DNA from: Tritrichomonas musculus
Taxonomy: Eukaryota; Parabasalia; Tritrichomonadida; Tritrichomonadidae
Direction: 5' to 3'
Length of the DNA stretch: 64,000 nucleotides
NCBI GenBank assembly: GCA_039105265.1
Contig: JAPFFF010000001.1
Coordinates: 7,130,001 to 7,194,000 of the forward strand
Shown here: piece after piece, positions 26,947 to 36,300 of the stretch
Layout: the number at the start of each line of letters is the position of its first letter
Position numbering within the stretch: the first letter of the stretch is position 1
Program-made: the position numbers and the translations under genes
Notes under the pieces: generated by a model
What the model saw: only the letters and a program-made list of their open reading frames with translations
The model's database searches: none
What the model was told of the DNA's origin: nothing

Positions 26947-28051
26947 TTTGCGTTTTATAAGTCAAAAAGAATATTTTATAATCATCATTCAAAGCATCTA
27001 TTGATGAACAAACATATTTTGTGTACATGATAGGAACTGTTATTATTGTTTTATTCTTCAGTGTTTTGTTAGTTTGACGCAAAGGATTTAATAGTTTACA
27101 TTTAACGTTTCCTGATTCATAACAAATGAATTCAGCGAGTTCATTGAACACTCTTCTTCGCTTTTCATGTTTCTTTTCTGTTTTCGCGTAATCGGTGTGA
27201 ATGAGTATTATATTTTTGGGTTTGTATGACAGAAGACCTTTAAATCGTTGTTTTTGTTGAATCTCTTTCAATTGCATTGATTTCGCTCTTATGTACTGCC
27301 ATTCAAAGTCGCGGTCGTCTTGCATCTGTTGAGGTGTAAGATAAATGTATTTTGATTGCCGTTTGTCAAGGTATTCATCAGTTTCTTCATCAAATGATGT
27401 GTATAAAGGATTCAATAAACGAAGAGATGAATGAGGTGTGTTATTGTACCATTTAACCGTTTGTAGCATTAATACATTATTTGTCATTCGTTGTTGTGAC
27501 TGACCGAAGGCGTTTCGTAAAGTTCTGATTACTGCATCAACACATTTATGTGCATTCGTGAAAGGTGAATCATCAATGATTAACTTTATTTTGTTTGGGG
27601 CTTTGAATTTAATTGACGGTTTGTTTGATTGGTATCTTTCGTCTCCGTTGCAATAACTTTTGAATGCATTTGATATAAAAGCCTGTTCACCATCACATTT
27701 AATTGTTTCGATTCTGATATTCCTTTTATTAACTAGTTTATCAATTACTTTGATTATAGTTAACTCAGTTCTGTCCGCAATCGGTTCAACAATTAAGTAT
27801 TTCGTGTTTACATTGATTAGGACGAGATAAGCTTTGTTTAATGCAAACATTATATCCATTTCCCAACAATGAGGCTCAAATGAGAAGTCAGGTTTTGATA
27901 GTTTCTTTACTGTTTTCAATCGGAAATCCTTAATATAGGGCTCAGTTTTAATGTTTGTGTCTTTGATGTACTTGTATTTAGATTTGAAAGGATAATTAAT
28001 TGATTCTTTGTAGCTGCGTGCACTCGCTATGTCTTCGATGTATTCATTCAT
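26936..28051 (-). CDS. Polinton integrase of B
   Basis: 371 residues, near-identical to A's integrase through the catalytic core (WEMDIMFAL, IKCDGEQAFIS, VDAVIRTLRNAFG) and tail. The N-terminus is ten residues longer (MNEYIEDIASARSYKES against MEDYKES), and the extra DNA carries one copy of the GC-rich 15-bp micro-repeat. The frame is open. The 119 bp upstream to the capsid gene hold no gene, where A has the HNH nuclease. Confidence 0.85.
   Translation of the reverse strand: MNEYIEDIASARSYKESINYPFKSKYKYIKDTNIKTEPYIKDFRLKTVKKLSKPDFSFEPHCWEMDIMFALNKAYLVLINVNTKYLIVEPIADRTELTIIKVIDKLVNKRNIRIETIKCDGEQAFISNAFKSYCNGDERYQSNKPSIKFKAPNKIKLIIDDSPFTNAHKCVDAVIRTLRNAFGQSQQRMTNNVLMLQTVKWYNNTPHSSLRLLNPLYTSFDEETDEYLDKRQSKYIYLTPQQMQDDRDFEWQYIRAKSMQLKEIQQKQRFKGLLSYKPKNIILIHTDYAKTEKKHEKRRRVFNELAEFICYESGNVKCKLLNPLRQTNKTLKNKTIITVPIMYTKYVCSSIDALNDDYKIFFLTYKTQNES
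28013..28027 (+). repeat. GC-rich micro-repeat, copy 1
   Basis: GCTGCGTGCACTCGC inside the 5' end of B's integrase gene, at a point where the protein is longer than in A. Member of a family with consensus GCTGCGANCWCTCGC. Confidence 0.65.
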
Positions 28052-28170
28052 TTTGATCGCAAAAATAAAGCCTTCAAATGCCGCCCGTGAACGGAAACAG
28101 TCAAAGAATCACAAAAATAAAAAGAGCTATAGAAAGGGGTAATTTTAACCTTCAATCGAAATCAGTTTAT

Positions 28171-30039
28171 TTATTCATTAGCTTGCGAACCTTTTGGCGT
28201 TTCATCATCAACGTATTCTAAACCTTCGAGAGATAATTTAAAGTATGTATCACGGCACAAACATAACTGACAGGGGGGTGGATGAACTGTACCTTCTTCA
28301 TTTACATTATAATATGTATCGTTCACACCTGTGTGAATTGGTTGACCGTTGATTTGAATTTGAACATTACCAAAACCTCCGTCTAAACCATCATAACAAT
28401 AACCTGCAGATGATCTTTCAGTTTGAATATTGAATACAAATGATGTTGCATCAGACAAAGTGTTTTTGTATCGATTACCTCGTGAGTCGTTCTTTGGCAT
28501 AGTAAATGAATCTTCAAATTCCTTTGTACATTGAAGTGTAATTGCGTCTAAATCACCGGCAGTCAATTGATTTTCAAAGAATCTTGCACCGATGGTATCT
28601 ACGTTCTCGTCAGGGAAGTTCTTACCGCCTATGTTCAAATAACAGTTTTGATAAACAGGGTTTTCAAATACAGTCAAATCATTATGATGCTTTGGAAACA
28701 GAACCGATATCGTTGTAACGTTAATCAAAGGTATGTTCAATGTTGATTTGATTCCGTTTGCGGCGGCAGCAATCGGAAATGCATGATAATCAACCTTCTG
28801 TGAAGGAATGATTAAACCTTGTCTCAAAATGTTTTCAATACCTTGACGTGTTGCTTCACAAACACCGTAGCCCTGCATGTTTGATTTGCAAAGAGTGATT
28901 GTCATTTGATTGCAGGTCAATGTTGCAACACCGTTTGAATATTCAATGTCTTTATGTTTTGTTTCTAAGATTTTAACAACATCGCCCGGAGCCAACGGAG
29001 CATCGGGATTTGCCGATGCAATCATTTCTGCAAACGTTCCTTTATTAACATCAGACTCTTTCACATGAAACTTCTCATAATCATCAGTTGTGTAATGAAA
29101 TACAACTTCTTTTGGTGTTTCATCTTCCTCAACAGGATTACCGGCATGTATTCTTTGATATTTGATTGTAAGTGTTTGATCAAACACGGAAGGAATGGTT
29201 GCTTCATTACCGATTTGTGTGAATTGACGTTTAAGTTTACCGCGAACCTTTAAATCACGAAGTTTATCTAATGATTCAGCAGAAACAGATTCATCATCTT
29301 CGAGAAATGCTTTTGTTTCAGCAACTACATACGGATCAATAACAGCCCAAACAAGACCGGCGGGGCTGACTTGAAAACGAATTGATAAATCACCGATGAT
29401 TCCGTTAGGGAACAGATCAAATGCCTGTAATGCTAGTAAGTCATCAAACGGAAGGTTTAAATCAAATTCAACTTGTGCTCTTCCGTTCTCTTTGAAATTC
29501 ATCAGATTTACATACGTTCCTGCCATTGTTTGTGAATATTGACTTACATTTTCCCATAAAGAATGAACGAATCTACGTCTTTTCTTTTCTGTTTCTGGTT
29601 TAAGTGCAGAATATAAGAAACCTTCACGAACACATTCATTCTGTTGATATCCGACATTAACATTATTATGTAGAATCTCTAAACGATCGAACAACTGATT
29701 TGATGATTTGAAGCCGACAAACAGTTTGTAGAAGTGTTGAGGGTCTTCAATGGTTCGCAATTTATCAAGATCGGTATTCAACTGTAAATCTAGTTTGACA
29801 TGAAATGTTAGAAATCCTTTGTCAACATCACTTATGAAATGATCAGGATGAGTTAAACTGATTTGTGAGTATTGACCGGCTGTAAACGGTGCGGGCTGAT
29901 CATGACAGTCAACAGTTCTGAATGAAAATGAACGTGTTCCGTCATTAACGTTAATCATGTGACGCATCTCTTCAAATGCATGCAATACATTTCCTGTTTC
30001 GATTTGATGGTTATGTGATCTCTCATTACGATATAACAT
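28171..30039 (-). CDS. Major capsid protein of B
   Basis: 622 residues, homologous to A's capsid over its whole length apart from the centre (about residues 285-370), where A's Pro-rich loop is replaced by LTIKYQRIHAGNPVEEDETP and following sequence. Both jelly-roll-like halves are strongly conserved (VGFKSSNQLFDRLEILHNN; HHNDLTVFENPVYQNCYLNI). The variable centre may be a surface tower. The frame is open. Confidence 0.72.
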   Translation of the reverse strand: MLYRNERSHNHQIETGNVLHAFEEMRHMINVNDGTRSFSFRTVDCHDQPAPFTAGQYSQISLTHPDHFISDVDKGFLTFHVKLDLQLNTDLDKLRTIEDPQHFYKLFVGFKSSNQLFDRLEILHNNVNVGYQQNECVREGFLYSALKPETEKKRRRFVHSLWENVSQYSQTMAGTYVNLMNFKENGRAQVEFDLNLPFDDLLALQAFDLFPNGIIGDLSIRFQVSPAGLVWAVIDPYVVAETKAFLEDDESVSAESLDKLRDLKVRGKLKRQFTQIGNEATIPSVFDQTLTIKYQRIHAGNPVEEDETPKEVVFHYTTDDYEKFHVKESDVNKGTFAEMIASANPDAPLAPGDVVKILETKHKDIEYSNGVATLTCNQMTITLCKSNMQGYGVCEATRQGIENILRQGLIIPSQKVDYHAFPIAAAANGIKSTLNIPLINVTTISVLFPKHHNDLTVFENPVYQNCYLNIGGKNFPDENVDTIGARFFENQLTAGDLDAITLQCTKEFEDSFTMPKNDSRGNRYKNTLSDATSFVFNIQTERSSAGYCYDGLDGGFGNVQIQINGQPIHTGVNDTYYNVNEEGTVHPPPCQLCLCRDTYFKLSLEGLEYVDDETPKGSQANE

Positions 30040-30092
30040 TTATGATTTAATAAAAAGAATCAATATATTATCTCTTTTATTTACTCTTTAAA

Positions 30093-30344
30093 ATGGGTAT
30101 AGGCATATTCAATAAGATAAAGAACGGTTTCAAGAAGTTCGGAAACAAAATCAAAGACGTAGCAACAAAGATTGTTGATAACATTCCTAAAGTCGTTGAT
30201 GTCGGAAAACAGATTATCGATAAAGTTAAACCGATAACGAAATTCATTCCAGGCGTCGGTCAAGTTATTGACACTATTGATACAGGTTTAAGTATGGCAG
30301 GTCGAGTTGGAACGGTCGGAAAGTCAATATTAGATAAAGTTTAA
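30093..30344 (+). CDS. Small amphipathic Lys/Gly-rich protein
   Basis: 83 residues, homologue of the A 84-aa protein with the same divergent position next to the capsid gene. Conserved core: KVVDVGKQII and KPITKFIPGVGQVIDTIDTG. Putative membrane-active or core peptide by composition. Confidence 0.62.
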   Translation: MGIGIFNKIKNGFKKFGNKIKDVATKIVDNIPKVVDVGKQIIDKVKPITKFIPGVGQVIDTIDTGLSMAGRVGTVGKSILDKV

Positions 30345-30376
30345 TGATATCTATAAACGTTTTATCATAAACTCAA

Positions 30377-30907
30377 ATGAATGAAAACATTAATGAACTT
30401 AAAGTAATAAACGAAAACATAAATGAATCAAAAGTGTTTAAATCAGTTGAAGAGTTCAATTTGTTCTATCAAAAGAATATTGATCAAATGAAATCACAAA
30501 CGACAAACTATTTGAACAAGATTTATAAAATCATCACTAATGACGGAAATGAATACAAAATTACAAAACGTAATTGCAAAGAAGGAAAACGATGTTCAGG
30601 AGACATTTATTTGAAGAAAGTCGGGAATACAATCACTAAAACACTTGAGAATGACAATATCACCGCTGATATTATTATTCTGAGAGAAACAGTTGATGCG
30701 ATATCTTCCAAAACCGATGAACTTCGCGATTTGTTTGACAGTAAGTTGATTCACGTTGATATCATCATTAAACAGCTCATCGATAAAAATAAAATACTTG
30801 AAGAACATATCAATAAGCTTTCAAATGTTGTTGATCAGCAATCAAAAGTCATTAATGAATATGTATTAAATGTTGTTGCTCCTGACAACCACAGAATGAT
30901 TAAGTGA
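30377..30907 (+). CDS. Coiled-coil protein, longer rod than in A
   Basis: 176 residues. The N-terminal domain and C-terminal tail (VVAPDNHRMIK) are almost identical to A; the coiled coil between them is 18 residues longer and of different sequence (VDAISSKTDELRDLFDSK). Conserved ends with an exchanged rod suggest recombination or length tuning. The 3' end overlaps the next gene by 42 bp. Confidence 0.62.
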   Translation: MNENINELKVINENINESKVFKSVEEFNLFYQKNIDQMKSQTTNYLNKIYKIITNDGNEYKITKRNCKEGKRCSGDIYLKKVGNTITKTLENDNITADIIILRETVDAISSKTDELRDLFDSKLIHVDIIIKQLIDKNKILEEHINKLSNVVDQQSKVINEYVLNVVAPDNHRMIK

Positions 30908-31099
30908 ATCATGATGATTTAATGATTTAGTCGTTTTTGGCTGTGGTTCATGAAATACATTACCTTTTTCATTATAACATTTCACTGTCGGAGCTGAGTT
31001 TATTTTTGTTCTATTCTTTTGCATCGTTAATTGTAATCTATCAAAATAGTTTTTGTGTTTATCATCATGAACGGTTCTCATTTGATTAATAACAGACAT
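30866..31099 (-). CDS. Small basic protein
   Basis: 77 residues, differing from the A copy at only a few positions (MSVINQMRTVHDDKHKNYFD). Same overlap at the 3' end and same palindromic start region. Function unknown. Confidence 0.5.
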   Translation of the reverse strand: MSVINQMRTVHDDKHKNYFDRLQLTMQKNRTKINSAPTVKCYNEKGNVFHEPQPKTTKSLNHHDSLNHSVVVRSNNI

Positions 31100-31116
31100 T
31101 TAATTGTTATTAAATG
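31097..31116. promoter_or_regulatory. Palindrome containing two divergent start codons
   Basis: CATTTAAT-TGTT-ATTAAATG, identical to 19162-19181 of A. The two ends are the start codons of divergent genes. Confidence 0.6.
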
Positions 31117-31341
31117 AGTGAACTAACAGAATACAAGAAAGAAATACCGGAATTAAAACGTATCAAACGAAACTTGAAAGAAAAGTGTTATGATTACAAA
31201 CAATGTCTCAACAATATCAAATCGGGAATGCTTGGCTCTGACGGTCTCGCCGTTCGTGAGTCTCTTATTGAAGACATCAACAGCCTCAAAAATAAAGTTC
31301 ATCAGCTTGAGAATGAATTAAATGAATTGTCTAATAAATGA
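31114..31341 (+). CDS. Small coiled-coil protein
   Basis: 75 residues, nearly identical to the A copy at 19179 (INSLKNKVHQLENELNELSN at the C-terminus). It overlaps the next leftward gene by 11 bp. Confidence 0.6.
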   Translation: MSELTEYKKEIPELKRIKRNLKEKCYDYKQCLNNIKSGMLGSDGLAVRESLIEDINSLKNKVHQLENELNELSNK

Positions 31342-31573
31342 GTTCTTCAAGTTCAGCTATTAATTGTTCAGGTCCTCCGTTCGTCGGAGGCAGCGAGTGT
31401 TCGCAGCTACCGTTGAATTTCTTTAGCTGTTTAATAAAGTGATTTATCTCTTTTAGTACTTCATCTATGATATCATCATTATCGTAGAGGTATTTTAATG
31501 CAGGTCTCCAGCCTTTTAGCTTTTTATTGATTCTATTAATGAGGGTGCTTAATGTTTCGGCTTGGTTTGACAT
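31331..31573 (-). CDS. Hypothetical 80-aa helical protein
   Basis: MSNQAETLSTLINRINKKLK at the start, mostly helical and basic, ending EQLIAELEELIY. Present in B only. The segment NGSCEHSLPPTNGG coincides with a GC-rich micro-repeat copy. Weak support: short and without a second homologue. Confidence 0.4.
   Translation of the reverse strand: MSNQAETLSTLINRINKKLKGWRPALKYLYDNDDIIDEVLKEINHFIKQLKKFNGSCEHSLPPTNGGPEQLIAELEELIY
31393..31407 (-). repeat. GC-rich micro-repeat, copy 2
   Basis: On the minus strand GCTGCGAACACTCGC, inside the 80-aa open frame of B. Confidence 0.65.
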
Positions 31574-31813
31574 TATAAATTGCTGATAAAAAAATAAAAA
31601 ATTTTTGAAAGTTCGATTTTTTGAGTTGTGTTATTTTTGTTCATTAGTCGTGTTGATGGCGGGCTTTAGCCTGACGGAAACCGCCTGATATATACTACTA
31701 AACAAGTTCAAAGATGTAAATTCAAAGATGAAGATTCAAAAGTGTCTATCGTCAACTTAAAATATGTATTTTAACCCTACCCCTTTTGATACCCCTTTTT
31801 TATCCCCTGTCGA

Positions 31814-31833
31814 GCCGGTCTACTATCACTACT
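31814..31833. repeat. Right terminal inverted repeat of element B
   Basis: GCCGGTCTACTATCACTACT, matching A's right end. CAGGTG (31834-31839) in the adjacent capsid fragment is the candidate 6-bp target duplication. Confidence 0.8.
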
Positions 31834-32049
31834 CAGGTGTTGGAGATGGTGATGGGTCTGGTGTTGGAGCACCCGGACCTGGAATTATAGCTTCATTACC
31901 AATTTGTGTAAATTGATGTTTCAAGTGACCGCGGGCCTTTATTTCTTTCAATCTTTCTAATTCTGCAGATGAGATACTATCATTATCTTCTAGATAAGCT
32001 TTTGTTTCAGCAACAGTATAAGGGTCTATAGCGGCCCAAACTAATCCTG
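31834..32049 (-). pseudogene. Capsid-gene fragment of a further Polinton (X)
   Basis: A 216-bp scrap encoding part of a capsid protein like that of A (SGLVWAAIDPYTVAETKAYL; LKEIKARGHLKHQFTQIGNE; a Pro-rich loop). It lies between the right end of B and the left end of F, so both landed in the same gene about 200 bp apart. The rest of X would lie outside B and F. Confidence 0.75.
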
Positions 32050-32310
32050 AGTAGTGATGGGGTATCAATAATCGGGACCAGATAAATCCCCACTTAAAAC
32101 GCTTTAAAAGGCCCCTTTTTGGCCCCCTTCCAAATATCAAAGATAGCATACACCCACAGCACCATATTTTGAACCCGCATTTGACCCCACATTCGGACCC
32201 ATATTCGGGGGCCACATAGAGTTCCCCATTTTGTGCCCATAGTGAACCCACCCCAAAACGCCTTTAAAACGCCCATATTCGGGCCCATACAAATTCCGAA
32301 ATAGGCCGCA

Positions 32311-32410
32311 TATGGACCACTTATGGCCAACATATGGGACCACCTATGGCCCACTTATGGGACTACCTATGGAACGTTCCGATGGGACCACCTATGGGAC
32401 CACCTACGAC
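32311..32410. repeat. Degenerate 11-12-bp minisatellite
   Basis: About nine imperfect units of the type TATGGGACCACC in the left subterminal region of F, 90-190 bp before the first gene. The region from 32050 to 32498 is more GC-rich than the rest of the window and holds no convincing gene. Confidence 0.65.
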
Positions 32411-32469
32411 AGACAAAAATATTCCATATTTGGGGACTCAGATGATTTTGGGAAAACCTATTTTTATAT

Positions 32470-32498
32470 TTGAATATTGATTTTTTATCGCATCACAA
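32470..32498 (+). promoter_or_regulatory. Candidate promoter of the 159-aa gene
   Basis: TTGAATATTGATTTTTTATC followed by TCACAA directly before ATG. The same block precedes the homologous gene in G (61937-61965), while DNA further upstream is dissimilar, so the block is selectively kept. Confidence 0.5.
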
Positions 32499-32978
32499 AT
32501 GGAAGCCACTCCAAACCACCTCAATGTCTACGAATACATCAACACACTAGTAGCCATATCGCCAAAGCCTGATGAATTTGCACAATGCAATTTCGCGATA
32601 TTATGTGACAAGTTCCCATTCAACTTGAAGAACTCATTGTACCTCGCGAAGGTCCTATATGTATCGCTCCAGAATGATACTGAAACCATTAGATTCTACC
32701 CTAATAAGCTCAAGGAGATGAGCCTCGAATTTGTCAAATTGACATCCAATAGTAGACGCAAATTGAGTGTCAACATGCAGGAGTTCTTCGTAAATGGGAA
32801 TACCGAAAAGCACGAATACAAGGAATACCCCTACTACAACTACTCGATTGAGAGAACCAATATAAACACCAAGGATCTCATCGCCAAATTACGTGAAAAA
32901 TACGATATTGCAGAACCTGATGTATTCATCGGCAAGCATCAGGATTTGGTATTGGATGCCGACCCCGATTTTGCCTAA
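32499..32978 (+). CDS. Conserved left-end protein of unknown function
   Basis: 159 residues, about 80% identical by eye to the G protein at 61966. Conserved: VYEYINTLVAISPKPDEF, NFAILCDKFPFNLKNSLYLA, SNSRRKLSVNMQEFFVNGNT and DVFIGKHQDLVLDADPD. No family was recognised; it is the first gene after the left terminus. It ends tail-to-tail with the ATPase gene with a 4-bp overlap (as in G). Confidence 0.7.
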   Translation: MEATPNHLNVYEYINTLVAISPKPDEFAQCNFAILCDKFPFNLKNSLYLAKVLYVSLQNDTETIRFYPNKLKEMSLEFVKLTSNSRRKLSVNMQEFFVNGNTEKHEYKEYPYYNYSIERTNINTKDLIAKLREKYDIAEPDVFIGKHQDLVLDADPDFA

Positions 32979-33097
32979 ACCTTTGAGTACACCACTTGCA
33001 TATCATGTTCAACTGTGTTCACCAATATGAAATCATGTCCAGATAATGTCCTATATTTTTGCCACAACTCCTCGAACTCACAAGGTATGCTCACCTG
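32975..33097 (-). pseudogene. Packaging ATPase gene tail, interrupted by element C
   Basis: The C-terminal end of an A32/FtsK-like ATPase gene (ends HDMQVVYSKV, against HDMQVIYSKI in G). The rest of the gene is separated by the insertion of C at 33098; CACCTG (33092-33097) is the candidate target duplication. Confidence 0.75.
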
Positions 33098-33147
33098 AGT
33101 AGTGTAGTATGTGCGTATTGGGGGTCAGATAATTAATCACATCTGAC
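33098..33147. repeat. Left terminus of element C
   Basis: AGTAGTGTAGTATGTGCG followed by GGGGGTCAGATAATTAATC; the pattern AGTAGT.TA.TATGTGCG and TCAGATAATT are shared with D's left end. Within it GTCAGAT-10 nt-ATCTGAC (33124-33147) is an inverted repeat. DNA from 33148 to the pPolB start holds no gene. Confidence 0.75.
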
Positions 33148-33376
33148 GGCCTACCCCATGTTAGTCGCTCAAGGGTTTCATGCGATTTTCCTTATTTTTA
33201 ACCCCATTTTCAGAACTCAAGGTTTTCTAACTCACTGTCTACAACACTGTGAGCCCCAACTATGAAACTCAATGATTTCTAGCACTTTTTTGGAGTCGAA
33301 TAATTTGAGCCTCCAATTGACAGTCATAAAATTTAAATCCATCGATTATCAAAATTAATTTTTTATTTCCACCCAA

Positions 33377-36300
33377 ATGCGATACGATTACCAATCACTT
33401 AAAAATATTAACAGCGAAGATATTATTACATTAATCAATTCTATCAATACACTTTTCAATGCAAATCTACCAATTACAACAACTGCTAAAACAGAAGCTT
33501 GGAATAGAAGGAAAAACGTAGAGGTATTATGTGATTGGCTTAATAATCGTAATGCCCACAGATTTATTAAAAATGATTTACCAAACGCAGAAGAAATAGA
33601 TGATTTCATTATACATGAACATAAACTAAAACAAATTTTAGATGATTCATACAAACAGAACTACCAAGATATACTCAAACGTGATGATTACTTTGAAGAA
33701 GATATTAATGAAGAAGATGAACGCTATTTCAACACAAAACAACAACAAATCGAGAGAGAATTCGAGATAAAAGAAGCTATTAATAGGGCTTATGAAGCAG
33801 TTGATGAAGCAATTCAATTAATAAAACAACAACAACATCCTGTATTACAAAACACTGAAAAACTGATAATCCCAGATGCTCCATTAATCAAAAACCATCA
33901 AAAGTATTACATACCAGAGAATGAAGAAATATATGAATACCTCAATAAATGCGCACACAATTTCACATCAAAACATAGTGATTTCCTTATGATTAACGAG
34001 CCACATGATTTTGATAGAGCCGTAAATGAGTGGAATCACTATAATAAATATCCATCTGAAAATACTATACAACGCAAAGACAGTGGCAAGCCGATAACAA
34101 CATATTATTTCAATCAAGTTGCATCATTAGATAATATCTTTGAGTGTCTTCACAATGTATACAAGAAAGAGCTGAAACCATTTAAGATTCATTTTCAACT
34201 TTCAGGAGTCTTCGAAACATACACTTATGATTTTGAATCATTAGAAGAGAAATACGATTATAAAGCTAAAGACATTATTTGGAAAAACTATCAATCAATG
34301 ATACCTATCATTATCAGTAAACTTGAAGACCTTGATATTGTTAAACTCTATATTGAATCTGTTTTACACTCTTATGAAACAGAATCATCAAGCACAAAAC
34401 TTATATTAGTTGGTTCAATAGCTTTTACAGTTTCAAGAATGAGAAAGATAACTGGTCGCATAAAGGATTTACCAATAGAATTCATCAAAAATGATTTCAT
34501 AATATGTGATAATGAAGATGATAAACTATGTTTCTTCAGATTCTTAGCTGTATGTTTAAATGAAGAACTAGCAAATACCAAAAAATATAAAACTAAAGAA
34601 CGAACCAAAATCGCTAAGAAACTACTTCTTAAAGAACACAATATAATATACAACACAAAGATTCCAAATGAAGGTAAGAAAATACTTAATGAATTCGAAG
34701 GTGTTTCAATGGAGCAAATGAAAGATTTAGCACAAAAGAATCACATTAATGTTAACATATATGAGTTTCACAAGACAGATTCTGAGCAATATTATGATTT
34801 ATCAGAGCAGTGGTTTTTCGATAAAACATTTACAACATATTCTGCATTACTTTACTCTCAAAACCGAATCATCCATATAATGTACATCAAGAATCCTGAA
34901 AAGCTTACACAAATACATATCTGCCCGAAATGTAATTCATATATTCATTATGGTTCAAAGAATTTTAACAGGTTTGATTCTCATGTTAAACACTGTGATG
35001 GTGTATTTAAAAAGAACTTCATACCAGTTAAAGAAGCTTTACCTTATTGTCCTCATATATTGAATAACCCTGTTTATGAATACTGTTTAGCATACAATCT
35101 TCAATGGAAACCTGAAATATATTATATAACATATGATTTCGAAACAATGGAGCAATCAATAAATAAATCAATCTCTGATTCAACAACAATAAATTCAAGG
35201 TTAATTCCGTTGTCAGTTTCATCTTGTGTGAAATCATCAAACGGCTTGACAACAAAGAATTTCTCATTAAGAGACTCTCAAGAGTTCATACCACAATGGA
35301 TAAAATGGTTGTTCGAGCAATCAATGAAAGTCTATGCAGATAAGATATCATATTATGAATCATTCTTACCAGATACCTCTATTAACAAAAATATGAATGT
35401 AATTACTATATTTGGGTTTAACTCATCACGTTTTGACAGCAATCTATTTAAACAATATTTTAATCATTCTTTCTGGAAAGTCGAACAAAATTCAATAATT
35501 GGCACCCTATCTTCATTAAAACAATTCATTCTTACATCAGATAATCATCCAACTAAATTGAGATTCATAGATGCTCAATCATTTGTTGCAGGAGGTACAT
35601 TAAAGCAATTTGGTGAAGATTTTGGCAACGTAATCGTTGACTCAAACGTGAGCGTTTGTGGTGGTATCAATGAATTGCAAAGCAATACCCAAGCTAAAGC
35701 TTGTGATATAAAAGGTGTGTTTCCTTACGAAGCAATCAACGATAAGAACTACAATGAAGTATTATCAAAATCAGAACCATTTTCATATGATGATTTTTAT
35801 AGCTATCTCAATCAAAAGAATCCTCTTACTAAAGAAGAATATGATGCTTATCTTGAAGATTCAAAACGTTTTGCAACACGATGGGACTACCTATTAGCAT
35901 ACAATGATAATGATGTTGAAATGATGATTAAACCTATTGATAATTTAATAGCACTCAATGCTCAATACAATGTTGATTTACTTTCAAATCTCTCATTATC
36001 AAAGAATGCTTCATGCATCAAATATGCTTTGGCTTATAAAGATTTTGACGAGTGGATGCGAGGCTCTGGCGAAGACAGTAATCCAAGAAACAACATTGGG
36101 ATTACAAATAAATACAATACATTCAAACCAAGCAAGAAATGGTGGCAATATAAATGTGATAGTTATTATAACCAAGATGAGAAATACAATAGATTAAACC
36201 CTAAAAAACCACAACGAGATTTAACAAAATGTGTGTCAGAAAATGATTTCGAAGCTTTTATGAAAATGTATGACGATCCAAATAAAGGGAAATGCCATTT

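Larger units (their letters stand above)
20247..31833 (+). mobile_element. Polinton element B (right part, interrupted by A)
   Basis: A close relative of A in the same gene order from fibre to right end. Its left part lies left of A, outside the window. The fibre gene is interrupted by A. The DLNGD gene is broken (about two breaks); other genes look open. It lacks A's free HNH gene and 116-aa gene and has its own 334-aa and 80-aa genes. Long near-identity to A argues for a recent age. Its right terminus lies in a capsid-gene scrap of another element. Confidence 0.82.
32050..33097 (+). mobile_element. Polinton element F, left end (interrupted by C)
   Basis: Starts AGTAGTGATGGGG, inside the capsid scrap, with ATCCTG (32044-32049) as candidate target duplication. 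It carries a minisatellite-like left end, a 159-aa gene and the tail of a packaging ATPase gene, cut by element C. Gene order and sequence match element G, so F belongs to the A/B/G lineage. The remainder is beyond the window or right of C. Confidence 0.8.

Noticed and set aside
31829-32251. 140-aa minus-strand open frame joining capsid-like text with Gly/Trp/Met-rich text
   Set aside because: It crosses the boundary between the capsid scrap and element F; the F part is translated minisatellite-like DNA, so it is not one gene.
32094-32354. Other open frames over F's left end
   Set aside because: Overlapping translations of the repeat array, without initiator or homologue in G.
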